DNA of 64,000 nt from an uncultured Clostridia bacterium (lineage in GTDB: Bacteria; Bacillota; Clostridia; Christensenellales; Borkfalkiaceae). Position numbers and translations under genes: made by a program. Positions 1-8,485 of this stretch are shown in pieces; position 1 is the stretch's first letter, and each line of letters begins with the position of its first letter. The stretch covers positions 17,325-81,324 of the forward strand of contig CALVWQ010000006.1 in assembly GCA_944367535.1 (NCBI GenBank). Reading direction: 5' to 3'. Below the pieces are notes generated by a model, which had not been told where the DNA came from, made no database searches, and saw nothing but the letters and a program-made list of their open reading frames with translations.

Positions 1-506
1 GCCTCTTCCATGGCGTTGAACTCCGACTGTATGCTGTCTGCCAGAAGTTTTCCGTTTTCGTCCCCCGCCTTATAAAAAACCTGTGCGCCGCACCTCGTGG
101 AAACGCTGTATTGATTCAAGTGTACGCTGACTACGAGAACGGGCTGCGCCTTTTCTATTATTTCCTTGCGCTTCTCCATATCCTTTCTTTTAAGATTATT
201 AGTTGCGATTCCATAAAGTCCCGCGTCCGAACTTCGCGTAAGCACAACCTTTAATCCCGCATCTTCGAGATACTTCTGCAAATCCTTTACGAGCATCAGA
301 TTGAGTTCGCTTTCCTTTACCCCGGTATTGACTCCCGTAACGCCGCCGTCCACTCCGCCGTGTCCCGCATCGAGAACTACCGTCATGCGCGAAGCCTCTG
401 CACCGGCGCTTCCCCCTTTAAGTGCGCCGATACATATCGCAAATGTTATCGCAGTCATTAATAGAACGGAAATGATAATCAGACTCTTTCTTTTTATTAC
501 TAACAT
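1..506 (-). CDS. N-acetylmuramoyl-L-alanine amidase, Amidase_3 family (5' part; runs off left edge)
   Basis: Only the first ~168 residues lie in the window; the gene continues beyond base 1. Translation from the ATG at 506 begins MLVIKRKSLIII, a short basic stretch followed by one hydrophobic segment (about residues 7-28), so the enzyme should be membrane-anchored or exported. The Amidase_3 zinc-site signature follows: DAGHGGVDGG (first His), a Glu in VKESELNL, and a second His in VVSVHLN. The family cleaves the lactyl-alanine amide bond of peptidoglycan. The small size of the N-terminal region and the single anchor resemble CwlD, which acts in spore cortex maturation, but the C-terminus is unseen, so the subfamily is inference. 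The ribosome site is weak (GGTGG five bases before the ATG). Three copies of a 13-mer lie just upstream. Confidence 0.88.
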   Translation of the reverse strand, partial: MLVIKRKSLIIISVLLMTAITFAICIGALKGGSAGAEASRMTVVLDAGHGGVDGGVTGVNTGVKESELNLMLVKDLQKYLEDAGLKVVLTRSSDAGLYGIATNNLKRKDMEKRKEIIEKAQPVLVVSVHLNQYSVSTRCGAQVFYKAGDENGKLLADSIQSEFNAMEE

Positions 507-518
507 ATACCACCGCTA

Positions 519-592
519 ATTGTTGATAACTCTCTATTTTTTTAAAGTTATCAACAATATAGCCATATTTCAGCAGGATATTGTTGATAACT
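519..592. repeat. Three copies of the 13-mer ATTGTTGATAACT in alternating orientation
   Basis: ATTGTTGATAACT occurs at 519-531 and 580-592. Its exact reverse complement occurs at 546-558. Copies one and two, or two and three, can each form a perfect 13-bp inverted repeat, so two alternative hairpins share the middle copy. Each copy contains the dyad-like core GTTNNNAAC. The array lies between the amidase start (506) and a possible -10 (TATAAT complement at 606-611), where an operator or 5' UTR element would sit. The nonamer TTATCAACA inside each copy is one base away from the DnaA box TTATCCACA. Confidence 0.85.
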
Positions 593-912
593 TTTGCGCT
601 TATTTATTATATCTATATTTTGAATTTTCATATTTTATAACGTATTTTTAAATATAATATAAAAGTGGAAAATTTTTCCATTCTGCCTTTTTTTATCATT
701 CCGATTATTCGTCAAATAGTTTAAATAAATATAAAATATCACTTTTTACCGTCTAACCTTTTTCCCGAAAAACTATACCTCGGTTTTGCTTTTTTCCAAT
801 TGAATCATTTATAAGTGCTTTCCGTTATTTGCTTTTTTCGAATACAGTACGTTAGCCCGCTTACACTGCAAACACACATACTTCGTAAATAGTTTTCTAA
901 AACGCGATTTAT
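593..912. other. Intergenic AT-rich stretch without a recognised gene
   Basis: About 320 bases of strongly AT-rich sequence between the 13-mer array and the terminator at 913-952. I see no convincing reading frame on either strand. A TATAAT-like hexamer for minus-strand transcription lies at 606-611, but its -35 is poor. The stretch probably carries the amidase promoter. Confidence 0.6.
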
Positions 913-952
913 AAAAAAACTCCGCCACGTGAACTCGGTTCACGTGGCGGAG
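913..952 (-). terminator. Strong intrinsic terminator (14-bp perfect stem)
   Basis: CTCCGCCACGTGAA (920-933) pairs perfectly with TTCACGTGGCGGAG (939-952) around a CTCGG loop. On the minus strand it is followed directly by seven T residues (complement of 913-919). It would end leftward transcription coming from the alcohol dehydrogenase region, whose stop codon is 370 bases upstream, or a separate small RNA. Confidence 0.85.
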
Positions 953-1321
953 ACTAGATAAAAAATAAAAAATTAATCGCAGCAAACAGTGCTTAAAAAA
1001 TTATTTTATTAAAAATAAAACTTTAAATAAAAACAATAATAAATATTATTGCGAAAAAAATTTTATACTAACATTTATCCGCAAACTGCAAATTTCATCA
1101 ATTATTTCGACAATGGACAAGTTGTCAGTCGACTTTATTACAGCGGCATTCCGAACCTTACATAACGCGGGGAACCGAATTTAAAGCCGCGGAAATTTAT
1201 TTTTTCAGTGCGCTAATAAAAAACAAATTTTCTTAAATTCAGACTTTCCTGCGGCGAAACTTATTGTGCACTTGTTTTTATATTTTAATTTTCACAGAAA
1301 ACGTCTTTTTTATTTAATTAT
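953..1321 (-). other. Long non-coding stretch between adh stop and its terminator; possible small RNA
   Basis: No plausible protein gene. It is very AT-rich and carries an 8-bp inverted repeat (CAATAATA AA TATTATTG, about 1034-1051). On the minus strand TTGCAG and TATAAA occur about 18 bases apart near 1063-1090, so a ~130-nt RNA ending at the terminator 913-952 is conceivable. It may equally be a long 3' UTR of the alcohol dehydrogenase transcript. Confidence 0.35.
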
Positions 1322-2491
1322 TTACAGCGAAGCGATGAGTATTTCCTTGATGTCCTGTTCGGAAAGCGGCGCGAAAAGGCTCGGGTCGTCAAGCCCCTCG
1401 TTGATTGCAATGTGATGAGCCATTTCGTCAATACGTTTTTCGTCTATTCCCACCTCTTTAAGCGACATGGGTATACCTATCGAGACAAAGAAATCATAGA
1501 GTTTCCGAATTGCCTGCGTCGCCGTTTCGTAATCGGATAAACCGCTTTTCACGCCCATTATTTCCGTGCCGAACTGCGCTATTCTCTTTACGGTTTTATC
1601 ACAGAGAATATGTTTCAGCCAGCGCGGAGTGAGAATTGCAAGTCCCTCGCCGTGCGTTATATCGTAAAACCCGCTTAAAGCATGTTCCATGCCGTGGCAA
1701 GGCCAACCCGAAAGCCCGTTTCCGAGCGAAAAAATGCCGTTACAGGCGAGGGTGCATACGAACATTATCTGTGCCCTGGCATCATAATTATCGGGCTCTT
1801 TCAGCGCAACGGGAGCGTTTATCATAAGGCTCTTTATCGCCGCCGCGCACATTCCGTCGTTTAATATAGTGGAGGGATTGCCGAAATACTGTTCCATGAC
1901 ATGACTCATTGCGTCCGCCACGCCCGCCGCAGTCTGTTTTTTGGATACCGTAAAGGTGTAAGTCGGGTCAAGTATCGAACACACGGGGAAAAGATAACTG
2001 TCTAGATATGCCGTTTTGTCGTTCGTTTCGGTGCGAGAAATGACGGCGCCGCAATCGTATTCGCTGCCCGTCGCGGCAATCGTGAGCACGTCGACTATGG
2101 GCAGTGCGCCCTTTGTCGGCACTTTTCCCGTTATGAGGTCCCACGTTTCGCCGTCGTATACCGCGCCGGCGGCTATTGCCTTAGAGCAGTCAAGAACGCT
2201 TCCGCCGCCCACCGCAAGTATGACTTCTATCTTATTTTCTTTACATATCCTTACCCCGTCTACCACACTCGTAGAATATTTGGGGTTAGGCTCGATTCCC
2301 GAAAGTTCGTAAACTTCAAAATCTTTTAATAGCCCTATAATTTTTTCATATAGCCCCGTCTTTTTTATACTGCCTCCGCCGTAAGTAAGAAGCACCTTTT
2401 TCCCGAGCGCCCCGAGCGCTTCGGGAAGTTCAGAAATCACGCCTTTTCCGAATATCACCCTTGTCGGAGTGCAAAAATCAAAATTATTCAT
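1322..2491 (-). CDS. Iron-containing alcohol dehydrogenase (YqhD/BdhA-like)
   Basis: A 389-residue group III alcohol dehydrogenase, full length for the family. It reduces aldehydes such as butyraldehyde or acetaldehyde to alcohols with NAD(P)H in the cytoplasm. The nucleotide-binding segment GGGSVLDCSKAIAAG is at residues 95-109. The GGGS near residue 38 is typical of the NADPH-using YqhD/butanol dehydrogenase branch. The metal ligands are in the expected places: D193 and H197 in VADAMSH, H266 in CHGMEH, and H280 in ITHGEG. The start at 2491 has a good ribosome site (AAGGGAG). It lies downstream of the two phosphofructokinase genes in the same direction, which suits a fermentative sink for glycolytic reductant. 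The physiological substrate cannot be read from sequence. Confidence 0.93.
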   Translation of the reverse strand: MNNFDFCTPTRVIFGKGVISELPEALGALGKKVLLTYGGGSIKKTGLYEKIIGLLKDFEVYELSGIEPNPKYSTSVVDGVRICKENKIEVILAVGGGSVLDCSKAIAAGAVYDGETWDLITGKVPTKGALPIVDVLTIAATGSEYDCGAVISRTETNDKTAYLDSYLFPVCSILDPTYTFTVSKKQTAAGVADAMSHVMEQYFGNPSTILNDGMCAAAIKSLMINAPVALKEPDNYDARAQIMFVCTLACNGIFSLGNGLSGWPCHGMEHALSGFYDITHGEGLAILTPRWLKHILCDKTVKRIAQFGTEIMGVKSGLSDYETATQAIRKLYDFFVSIGIPMSLKEVGIDEKRIDEMAHHIAINEGLDDPSLFAPLSEQDIKEILIASL

Positions 2492-2519
2492 AGTTTATCT
2501 CCCTTATTTTATTTAACGG

Positions 2520-2552
2520 CGACGCGCGCGATTTTCATAATCGCGCGCGTCG
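2520..2552 (-). terminator. Perfect 14-bp hairpin between pfp and adh, probable terminator
   Basis: CGACGCGCGCGATT (2520-2533) pairs with AATCGCGCGCGTCG (2539-2552) around TTCAT. It lies 70 bases after the pfp stop. No clean T-run follows on the minus strand, so it may be a weak or factor-dependent terminator or an mRNA-stabilising stem. Confidence 0.5.
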
Positions 2553-2620
2553 GATTTGCGGAGTTACCGCTTGATTTTTATTATACGCGAAACGCGCGTT
2601 TACGCTCGCGACAAAAATTT

Positions 2621-3871
2621 TTATCTCTTTGCCACGGGTACTTTTTTGAGTTTCGCAAACCTCGGAAGTCCGTCTTCCTTGGGTGCGTTCGCCTCGCCCT
2701 GAATGAGCGGGAGCGCATATTTTATAAATTCTTCCGAAATGCCAGTGCCGTTGTTGGTTATCCATTCGGCAGGTACAGTCTTTTCGGTATTTGCCGCAAG
2801 TTCCAGAGGCAGGAGTTCGTATTCACATACATATTCTTTGCCCTCTTTTCTCTTATAGCAAACCATCTTATCCGTTTCGCCGCGAACAGCCGCTTTAACA
2901 GCCTGTCTGCCGGCTTCGAAAGTTTCCTCAACGTCGGTCTTGCTCGCGCAATGCGCCGCGCATCTCTGCATAAGCGAAAGTTCTATCGCCCTCGTCTTTA
3001 TACCCGTCTTTTCCTTGACGATGTTGGCAAGGTTTGCCGCAACGCCGCCCAGCTGAGCATGACCGAAACTGTCGCGCGCACCAGCTTTACCCAGAAGTTC
3101 ACCGATAAGAGTTCCGTTCTTATCGTGTATGCCTTCCGATACGCACACGATACATTTATTGTTGTTCTTCGCGCAGACCGCTTTCACGTCCTCAACAAAT
3201 TTATCAACGTCGAAATCGGTTTCGGGAAGATAAATAAGGTCGGCGCCATATCCTTTGTAATTTGCAAGCGCGGCGGAAGCGGTAAGCCAACCTGCATTCC
3301 TGCCCATCGCCTCGATTATACAAATCATACCCGTATCGTAAACTTTGGCGTCGAGATTGATTTCCATAATGGTCGTCGCTATATATTTGGCGGCGCTCGC
3401 AAAACCCGGGCAATGGTCGGTTCCGTAAAGGTCGTTGTCTATCGTCTTGGGCACGCCTATAACGTTCATTTCGTACCCCGACTTCGCCATATATTTGCTT
3501 ATTTTGTTGCATGTATCCATGCTGTCGTTTCCGCCGTTATAGAAAAAATATCTTACATCGTATTTTTTGAACACTTCGAGAAGGCGCTTATAATCGGTAT
3601 CATCGACATCAGCGTCTTTAAGTTTATATCTTACTGAACCGAGCGCGGAAGAAGGCGTGTTTTTGAGCAGTTCAAGCTCTTTCCTGTCCTCTTTTTTCAT
3701 ATCGAAAAATTCTTCGTTGAGTATACCTCTTATTCCGTGCGCCGCACCGTATACTTCTGTTATCATTTCGGAATCAAGTCCCTCAATGAACACACCCGCC
3801 GCGCTGGCGTTGATGACCGACGTGGGGCCGCCCGACTGTGCGAATACCAATGCACCTTTTAATCCTTTCAT
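2621..3871 (-). CDS. pfp: PPi-dependent 6-phosphofructokinase
   Basis: A 416-residue group II phosphofructokinase that interconverts fructose 6-phosphate and fructose 1,6-bisphosphate using pyrophosphate. The diagnostic positions separate it from the ATP enzyme next door. The phosphoryl-donor motif reads GGNDS (residues 113-117), where ATP enzymes have GGDGS/T. The catalytic loop reads PKTIDND (141-147), with the Lys characteristic of PPi enzymes, where ATP enzymes have PGTIDND. The N-terminal SGGPTSVIN loop is intact. The start has a strong ribosome site (AAGGAG). It lies 23 bases downstream of pfkA and is probably co-transcribed. The reaction is reversible, so the enzyme may also work in gluconeogenesis or the pentose pathway (inference). 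Confidence 0.93.
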   Translation of the reverse strand: MKGLKGALVFAQSGGPTSVINASAAGVFIEGLDSEMITEVYGAAHGIRGILNEEFFDMKKEDRKELELLKNTPSSALGSVRYKLKDADVDDTDYKRLLEVFKKYDVRYFFYNGGNDSMDTCNKISKYMAKSGYEMNVIGVPKTIDNDLYGTDHCPGFASAAKYIATTIMEINLDAKVYDTGMICIIEAMGRNAGWLTASAALANYKGYGADLIYLPETDFDVDKFVEDVKAVCAKNNNKCIVCVSEGIHDKNGTLIGELLGKAGARDSFGHAQLGGVAANLANIVKEKTGIKTRAIELSLMQRCAAHCASKTDVEETFEAGRQAVKAAVRGETDKMVCYKRKEGKEYVCEYELLPLELAANTEKTVPAEWITNNGTGISEEFIKYALPLIQGEANAPKEDGLPRFAKLKKVPVAKR

Positions 3872-3894
3872 TGTATTTCTCCTTTACTTATTAT

Positions 3895-4857
3895 TTACAG
3901 GCTCAGTATCTGAGCAATATTGTACAGTTTTTTATCAAAATTCTTATGCGCTTTCGATACTTCGTCGAACGGTACAGTTATCACCTTGTTGTCCTTTATT
4001 CCGATTGCAAGGCTTTCGGAATCGTTCATCAGAAGTTCTACTGCCTTATACCCGAAACGCGCCGCATAAACCCTGTCTACCATGCTGGGCGAGCCGCCGC
4101 GCTGAATATATCCGAAATTTGTCACCTTGACGTTTATTCCGCTCTTTTCCTGAACATATGCGGCTATCTCGTCGCGATTACCCGCACCCTCGGCAAGTAT
4201 CATCATATTGGAAGTCTTGCCGCGCATGTAACTCTTTTTGATTGAAGACGCTATTTCGTCGAGGTCATACGGAATCTCGGGAACGAGCACGTATTCCGCA
4301 CCGCCCGCGACGCCCGCATAAAGCGCTATGTCGCCGCAATGACGCCCCATGACCTCCAACAGACATACTCTGTCGTGAGAATGCATCGTGTCGCGCAGAT
4401 TGCTTATTGCCCAAAGCACCGTATTAACCGCGGTATCGAAACCTACCGTATAATCTGTATAAGCGAGGTCGTTATCGATCGTGCCGGGTATTCCCATGAC
4501 CTTGATGCCGAAGTTGTCGGAAAGGTCCTTTGCGCCGCGGAAAGTCCCGTCGCCGCCTATAACCACAAGCCCCTCGATGCCAAAAGCGGAAAGCGCGTCC
4601 GCCGCCTGTTTCTGCGCCTCCAAATCCTTAAATTCGGGACAGCGCGCCGTCTTTAAAAACGTGCCGCCTTTATGTATCATATCTGAAACCGAACGCGAAC
4701 CGAGCCTCGTGATTTCACCTTTCACGAGCCCCGCATAACCGCGCTCCACGCCGTATATGTCAAGGTTATTGTTCAATGCGGTACGCACAACCGCCCTGAT
4801 ACATGCGTTCATACCGGGTGCGTCGCCGCCGCTCGTCAATACCGCTATTCTTTTCAT
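3895..4857 (-). CDS. pfkA: ATP-dependent 6-phosphofructokinase
   Basis: A 320-residue protein, the standard length of bacterial PfkA (group I). It commits fructose 6-phosphate to glycolysis at the cost of ATP. Visible motifs are the ATP loop LTSGGDAPGMN (8-18), GGDGT (101-105), and PGTIDND (124-130) with the catalytic Asp. The effector-site arginines in YAGLVKGEI and the later RGGSPS stretch also match PfkA. It follows dnaE, a common arrangement in Clostridia, and is directly followed by the PPi-dependent paralogue. Confidence 0.96.
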   Translation of the reverse strand: MKRIAVLTSGGDAPGMNACIRAVVRTALNNNLDIYGVERGYAGLVKGEITRLGSRSVSDMIHKGGTFLKTARCPEFKDLEAQKQAADALSAFGIEGLVVIGGDGTFRGAKDLSDNFGIKVMGIPGTIDNDLAYTDYTVGFDTAVNTVLWAISNLRDTMHSHDRVCLLEVMGRHCGDIALYAGVAGGAEYVLVPEIPYDLDEIASSIKKSYMRGKTSNMMILAEGAGNRDEIAAYVQEKSGINVKVTNFGYIQRGGSPSMVDRVYAARFGYKAVELLMNDSESLAIGIKDNKVITVPFDEVSKAHKNFDKKLYNIAQILSL

Positions 4858-4895
4858 TGTCTGACGCCTTCCTTTACTTTTTTAATTTCCGTTTT

Positions 4896-4924
4896 ATTTT
4901 ATCATATCCCGAAAAAAAATGCTA
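4896..4924 (-). promoter_or_regulatory. Candidate sigma-A promoter for pfkA-pfp
   Basis: On the minus strand TAGCAT (4919-4924) and TAAAAT (4896-4901) are separated by 17 bases, 38 bases before the pfkA start. The -35 is poor, so this is only a candidate. Read-through from dnaE is also possible, since no terminator is seen in the 85-base gap. Confidence 0.35.
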
Positions 4925-4942
4925 TTTTTTTATAACGGTTTT

Positions 4943-7900
4943 TTACTGTTTTTTCTTAAAAAATATTATCTCTTCCTCTTTTAAGTGATTTTTAAGTTCG
5001 CTTATAAGCCCATCGCAGCGGCGCACCGAGAGATGCGCATCGTATTTTTTACCGTTCATCGCTACTATGACCGAAATTTCTCCGGGGTATGACGACGCTA
5101 TGTCGAGTATGTCGTCAAGCCTGTCCGTTTTGTCGTCGGGGATGATGAGCCCCAGATACTCACGCTCGCTGCTTACCCTTTTTGCCTCGTTGATTTCGAG
5201 TTTGGTTATTCCGTCCGCTATTATCTGCGGCACGCCGTCCTTTATCTGTATTTTTCCGCTTACTCTTACTATTTCTTCGGCGGCGATAACCGTCCTCGCG
5301 TTCTCGAATACCTTCGGGAAGGCTATCACCTCTATCTGTCCGTATACGTCCTCAACAGTAAGAAACGCCATGGTGGTCCCGCTCTTTGTCGCAAGGCGCT
5401 TAAAATCGGAAATTATTCCGCCCATGACCACCTGTTCTCCGTCCTTTATCTCAGTATACTCCTTGTTGCCGTCCTCGTCCTCATCATAATAATCGAGAAG
5501 ACCTGTATTAAAGGAAAACTTATCGAACTGCTCTTTATAATCGGACAAGGGGTGTCCCGACAGATATATTCCGACGACCGTCTTTTCGTTTATGAGCTTT
5601 TCTTTCGAAGAATATTCTTCAAGATTCGGATATTCGATTTTAAGACCCTCGTCCTCGTTGAACACCGTTCCGAAAAAACTTATCTGACACTCGTTTTTCT
5701 TCTTGTTAGCCTCAGATACCCTGTCCATATAATCCGAATGTACTTCCATAAGCGTACGTCGGTTTATGCCGAATGCGTCGAAAGAACCGGAGAGAATCAG
5801 ACTTTCTACAAGCCGCTTGTTGACGGAAAGGTGCGCCGTTCTGTTTATAAAGTCCTCAAACGAGTTAAAATCCCCGTTCTCGCTTCGCTCGGCTGTTATG
5901 TCGTTTATTATCGCAAGACCGACGTTTTTAAGCCCGACAAGTCCGAAACGTATGCCGCCGTTTTCGCACGAAAAATAGGCTTTGCTCTTGTTGACGTCAG
6001 GCGAAAAAACACTTATGTTACGGCTTTTCAAGTAAGTCAGATATTTGGAAAGTTCCTCTATCTTGTCTATACGGTTATTAAGAAGCGAACAGAAAAACTC
6101 GACGGGATAATATTTTTTCAGATATGCCGTCTGGTACGCGAGCACCGCATAAGCCGCAGCGTGCGATTTGTTGAAAGCATATCTCGCAAACGGCTTCATG
6201 TTGTCGTAAATTTTTATGGCGACGTCCTCGGGCACGCCGCGTTTAATCGCGCCGTCAACCGCCTGTCCCGTATGGTCGTTAATACCGCCGTAGACGAAAA
6301 TGGATTTCTGCTGTTCCATTATCTCTACTTTCTTCTTACCCATTGCTTTACGCACTATGTCGGCATGTCCCAGAGTAAATCCGCCGAGGCTCTGACATAT
6401 CTGCATAACCTGTTCCTGATACACGAGTATGCCGTAACTGTTTTTAAGAATCGGCTCCAAAAGCGGATGGTCGTAAACTATGTTTTCGGGGTGATGCTTG
6501 TTTTTAATGTACTGCGGAATGGAATCCATGGGTCCCGGGCGATAAAGCGAAATTCCCGCTATGATATCTTCAAAATTGGACGGTTTAAGGTCTCTCATGA
6601 ATCGTTTCATGCCGGGACTTTCGAGTTGGAACACACCGTCCGTTTCGCCCGAGCCTATAAGTTCGTAAGCACCCTCGTCCTCATATCCGAGTTTATGGAA
6701 ATCGATGTCCACTCCGAAATCCTCTTTGGCGTACTCGCAGGCGAGCTGAACGTCGGTAAGCGTCCTGAGTCCCAAAAAGTCCATTTTCAGCATACCGAGC
6801 GCCTCAACTTCTATCATGTCGAACTGCGTCGTGATGTCATCGCCGTTGCGCTGCAACGGCACATTCTCCATTATGGGCTTTTCGCATATAACGACGCCTG
6901 CCGCGTGCATGGAAGTATTGCGCGGCAATCCTTCCACCTTTATCGCCATGTCGATTATCTTGCGGAGTTCGTCGTCGTTATTATATATCTCTATAATCTC
7001 GGGTACGCCGACATTGACCTTATCTTTGTTTAATTCCATGCCGAGCGACTGTCTTATGGTAGACTTTCCGTCCATAAGTTTGGTTATCTTGTCTACGCTC
7101 GAATAAGGAACTTTATACACGCGGGCGACGTCTTTTATCGCCTGCTTACTTGCGAGAGTACCGAACGTGATAATCTGTGCCACTCTGTCTGCGCCGTATT
7201 TGTTCCTGACGTATTCCACGACCTCGCCACGCCGCGCATCCGAGATGTCCACGTCGAAGTCGGGCATACTGACCCTTTCGCGATTGAGAAATCTTTCGAA
7301 AATCAACTGATAGCCGAGCGGCTCGACGTCTGTTATTCCTATCGAATACGCAACTATGCTCGAAACTCCCGAGCCTCTGCCGGCACCGACCGGTATTCCC
7401 ACGCTGCGCGCATAATTTATGAAGTCCCAAACTATAAGGTAATAATCGCAAAACCCCATTGAGCTTATGACGTCGAACTCATAATCGAATCTTTCGCGTA
7501 TTTCGGGCGTGATTGTCGGATAACGCCTTTTTAGCCCAGCTTCCGCGAGATTTTTAAGGTATTCTTTCGGGGTGCTTCCGTCGTCGGGAACGTACTTCGG
7601 AATGAGCGAAGTGTCGCGTATGGGCTCTCCTTTCGGCGTCAGCGCGAACACTTCCTCCGTTACCTTATCTGCTATTTTAACCGTATTTTCCAGCGCTTCG
7701 GGAAGATAAGAAAACACTTCCCGCATTTCCTCGGGACTTTTCAGATACGCTTGGTCGCTCTCCATTTTAAGTCTTGTCGGGTCGTCGATTGTAGTCTTCA
7801 TGCTTATGCACATGACCACGTCCTGCATCTCCGCATCGCCGCGTTCGAGATAATGTACGTCGTTGGTCGCCGCAAGCGGGATTCCCGTTTCCTCGGACAA

Positions 7901-8464
7901 TTTTATTATGAGCGGATTGATTCGTTTCTGATCCGCAATACCGTGGTCCTGAATTTCCAGATAAAAATCTTCGCCGAATATTCCGTGCAGCATTTCGGCG
8001 GCTTCTTTCGCGCCCTCGTAATCGCCCTGCGCCAGCCTGTGCGACACTCTTCCCGCAAGACAGCCCGAAAGACACACGAGCCCTTCGCTGTGCTCGGCGA
8101 TGGTCTTATAGTCTATCCTCGGCTTGTAATAGAATCCGTCCACGTAAGCTATCGAGTCGAGTTTTATGAGATTTTTATAGCCTGTTTTATTCTTACATAA
8201 AAGTATCAGGTGGTCGTAACTCTGCTTTTCGCTTTTCTGCGTGTAATCGTCGCAGACGTACATTTCGCAGCCGATTATATATTTAATTCCCGCCTTTTTC
8301 GCCTCCTCGGCAAAATAAAGCGTGCCGAACATATTGCCGTGGTCGGTTATGGCGACGGTATCCATGCCCTTTTCTTTGCATGCCTCAAAAAGTTTGTCTA
8401 TACGGGTAGCGCCGTCGAGCAGGCTGTATTCGGTGTGCAGATGTAAATGTACGAATTCTGACAT
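4943..8464 (-). CDS. dnaE: DNA polymerase III alpha subunit
   Basis: A 1173-residue DnaE-type replicative polymerase. It starts with a PHP domain (HLHTEYSLLDG at 7-17; TDHGN at 40-44), followed by the polymerase core with GRGSGVSSIVAY (362-373) and the catalytic aspartates in PDFDVD (401-406). Helix-hairpin-helix and OB-fold regions fill the C-terminal third. Domain order and length fit DnaE of Bacillota, which works beside PolC in lagging-strand priming. PolC itself is not in this window. The gene follows whiA by 21 bases and precedes pfkA. Confidence 0.96.
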   Translation of the reverse strand: MSEFVHLHLHTEYSLLDGATRIDKLFEACKEKGMDTVAITDHGNMFGTLYFAEEAKKAGIKYIIGCEMYVCDDYTQKSEKQSYDHLILLCKNKTGYKNLIKLDSIAYVDGFYYKPRIDYKTIAEHSEGLVCLSGCLAGRVSHRLAQGDYEGAKEAAEMLHGIFGEDFYLEIQDHGIADQKRINPLIIKLSEETGIPLAATNDVHYLERGDAEMQDVVMCISMKTTIDDPTRLKMESDQAYLKSPEEMREVFSYLPEALENTVKIADKVTEEVFALTPKGEPIRDTSLIPKYVPDDGSTPKEYLKNLAEAGLKRRYPTITPEIRERFDYEFDVISSMGFCDYYLIVWDFINYARSVGIPVGAGRGSGVSSIVAYSIGITDVEPLGYQLIFERFLNRERVSMPDFDVDISDARRGEVVEYVRNKYGADRVAQIITFGTLASKQAIKDVARVYKVPYSSVDKITKLMDGKSTIRQSLGMELNKDKVNVGVPEIIEIYNNDDELRKIIDMAIKVEGLPRNTSMHAAGVVICEKPIMENVPLQRNGDDITTQFDMIEVEALGMLKMDFLGLRTLTDVQLACEYAKEDFGVDIDFHKLGYEDEGAYELIGSGETDGVFQLESPGMKRFMRDLKPSNFEDIIAGISLYRPGPMDSIPQYIKNKHHPENIVYDHPLLEPILKNSYGILVYQEQVMQICQSLGGFTLGHADIVRKAMGKKKVEIMEQQKSIFVYGGINDHTGQAVDGAIKRGVPEDVAIKIYDNMKPFARYAFNKSHAAAYAVLAYQTAYLKKYYPVEFFCSLLNNRIDKIEELSKYLTYLKSRNISVFSPDVNKSKAYFSCENGGIRFGLVGLKNVGLAIINDITAERSENGDFNSFEDFINRTAHLSVNKRLVESLILSGSFDAFGINRRTLMEVHSDYMDRVSEANKKKNECQISFFGTVFNEDEGLKIEYPNLEEYSSKEKLINEKTVVGIYLSGHPLSDYKEQFDKFSFNTGLLDYYDEDEDGNKEYTEIKDGEQVVMGGIISDFKRLATKSGTTMAFLTVEDVYGQIEVIAFPKVFENARTVIAAEEIVRVSGKIQIKDGVPQIIADGITKLEINEAKRVSSEREYLGLIIPDDKTDRLDDILDIASSYPGEISVIVAMNGKKYDAHLSVRRCDGLISELKNHLKEEEIIFFKKKQ

Positions 8465-8485
8465 ATATTCTTCCTTAGTGGTTTA

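Noticed and set aside
519-592. Replication origin based on DnaA-like nonamers
   Set aside because: The nonamers are TTATCAACA, one base off consensus. There are only three, and no dnaA, dnaN or rpmH lies nearby.
3838-4245. Plus-strand frame of 135 codons beginning in the pfp/pfkA gap
   Set aside because: Antisense to both phosphofructokinases; composition matches a shadow frame.
5552-7033. A 493-codon plus-strand open frame inside dnaE
   Set aside because: It lies wholly antisense to the clearly conserved dnaE gene, has no ribosome site and shows no domain; a codon-usage shadow.
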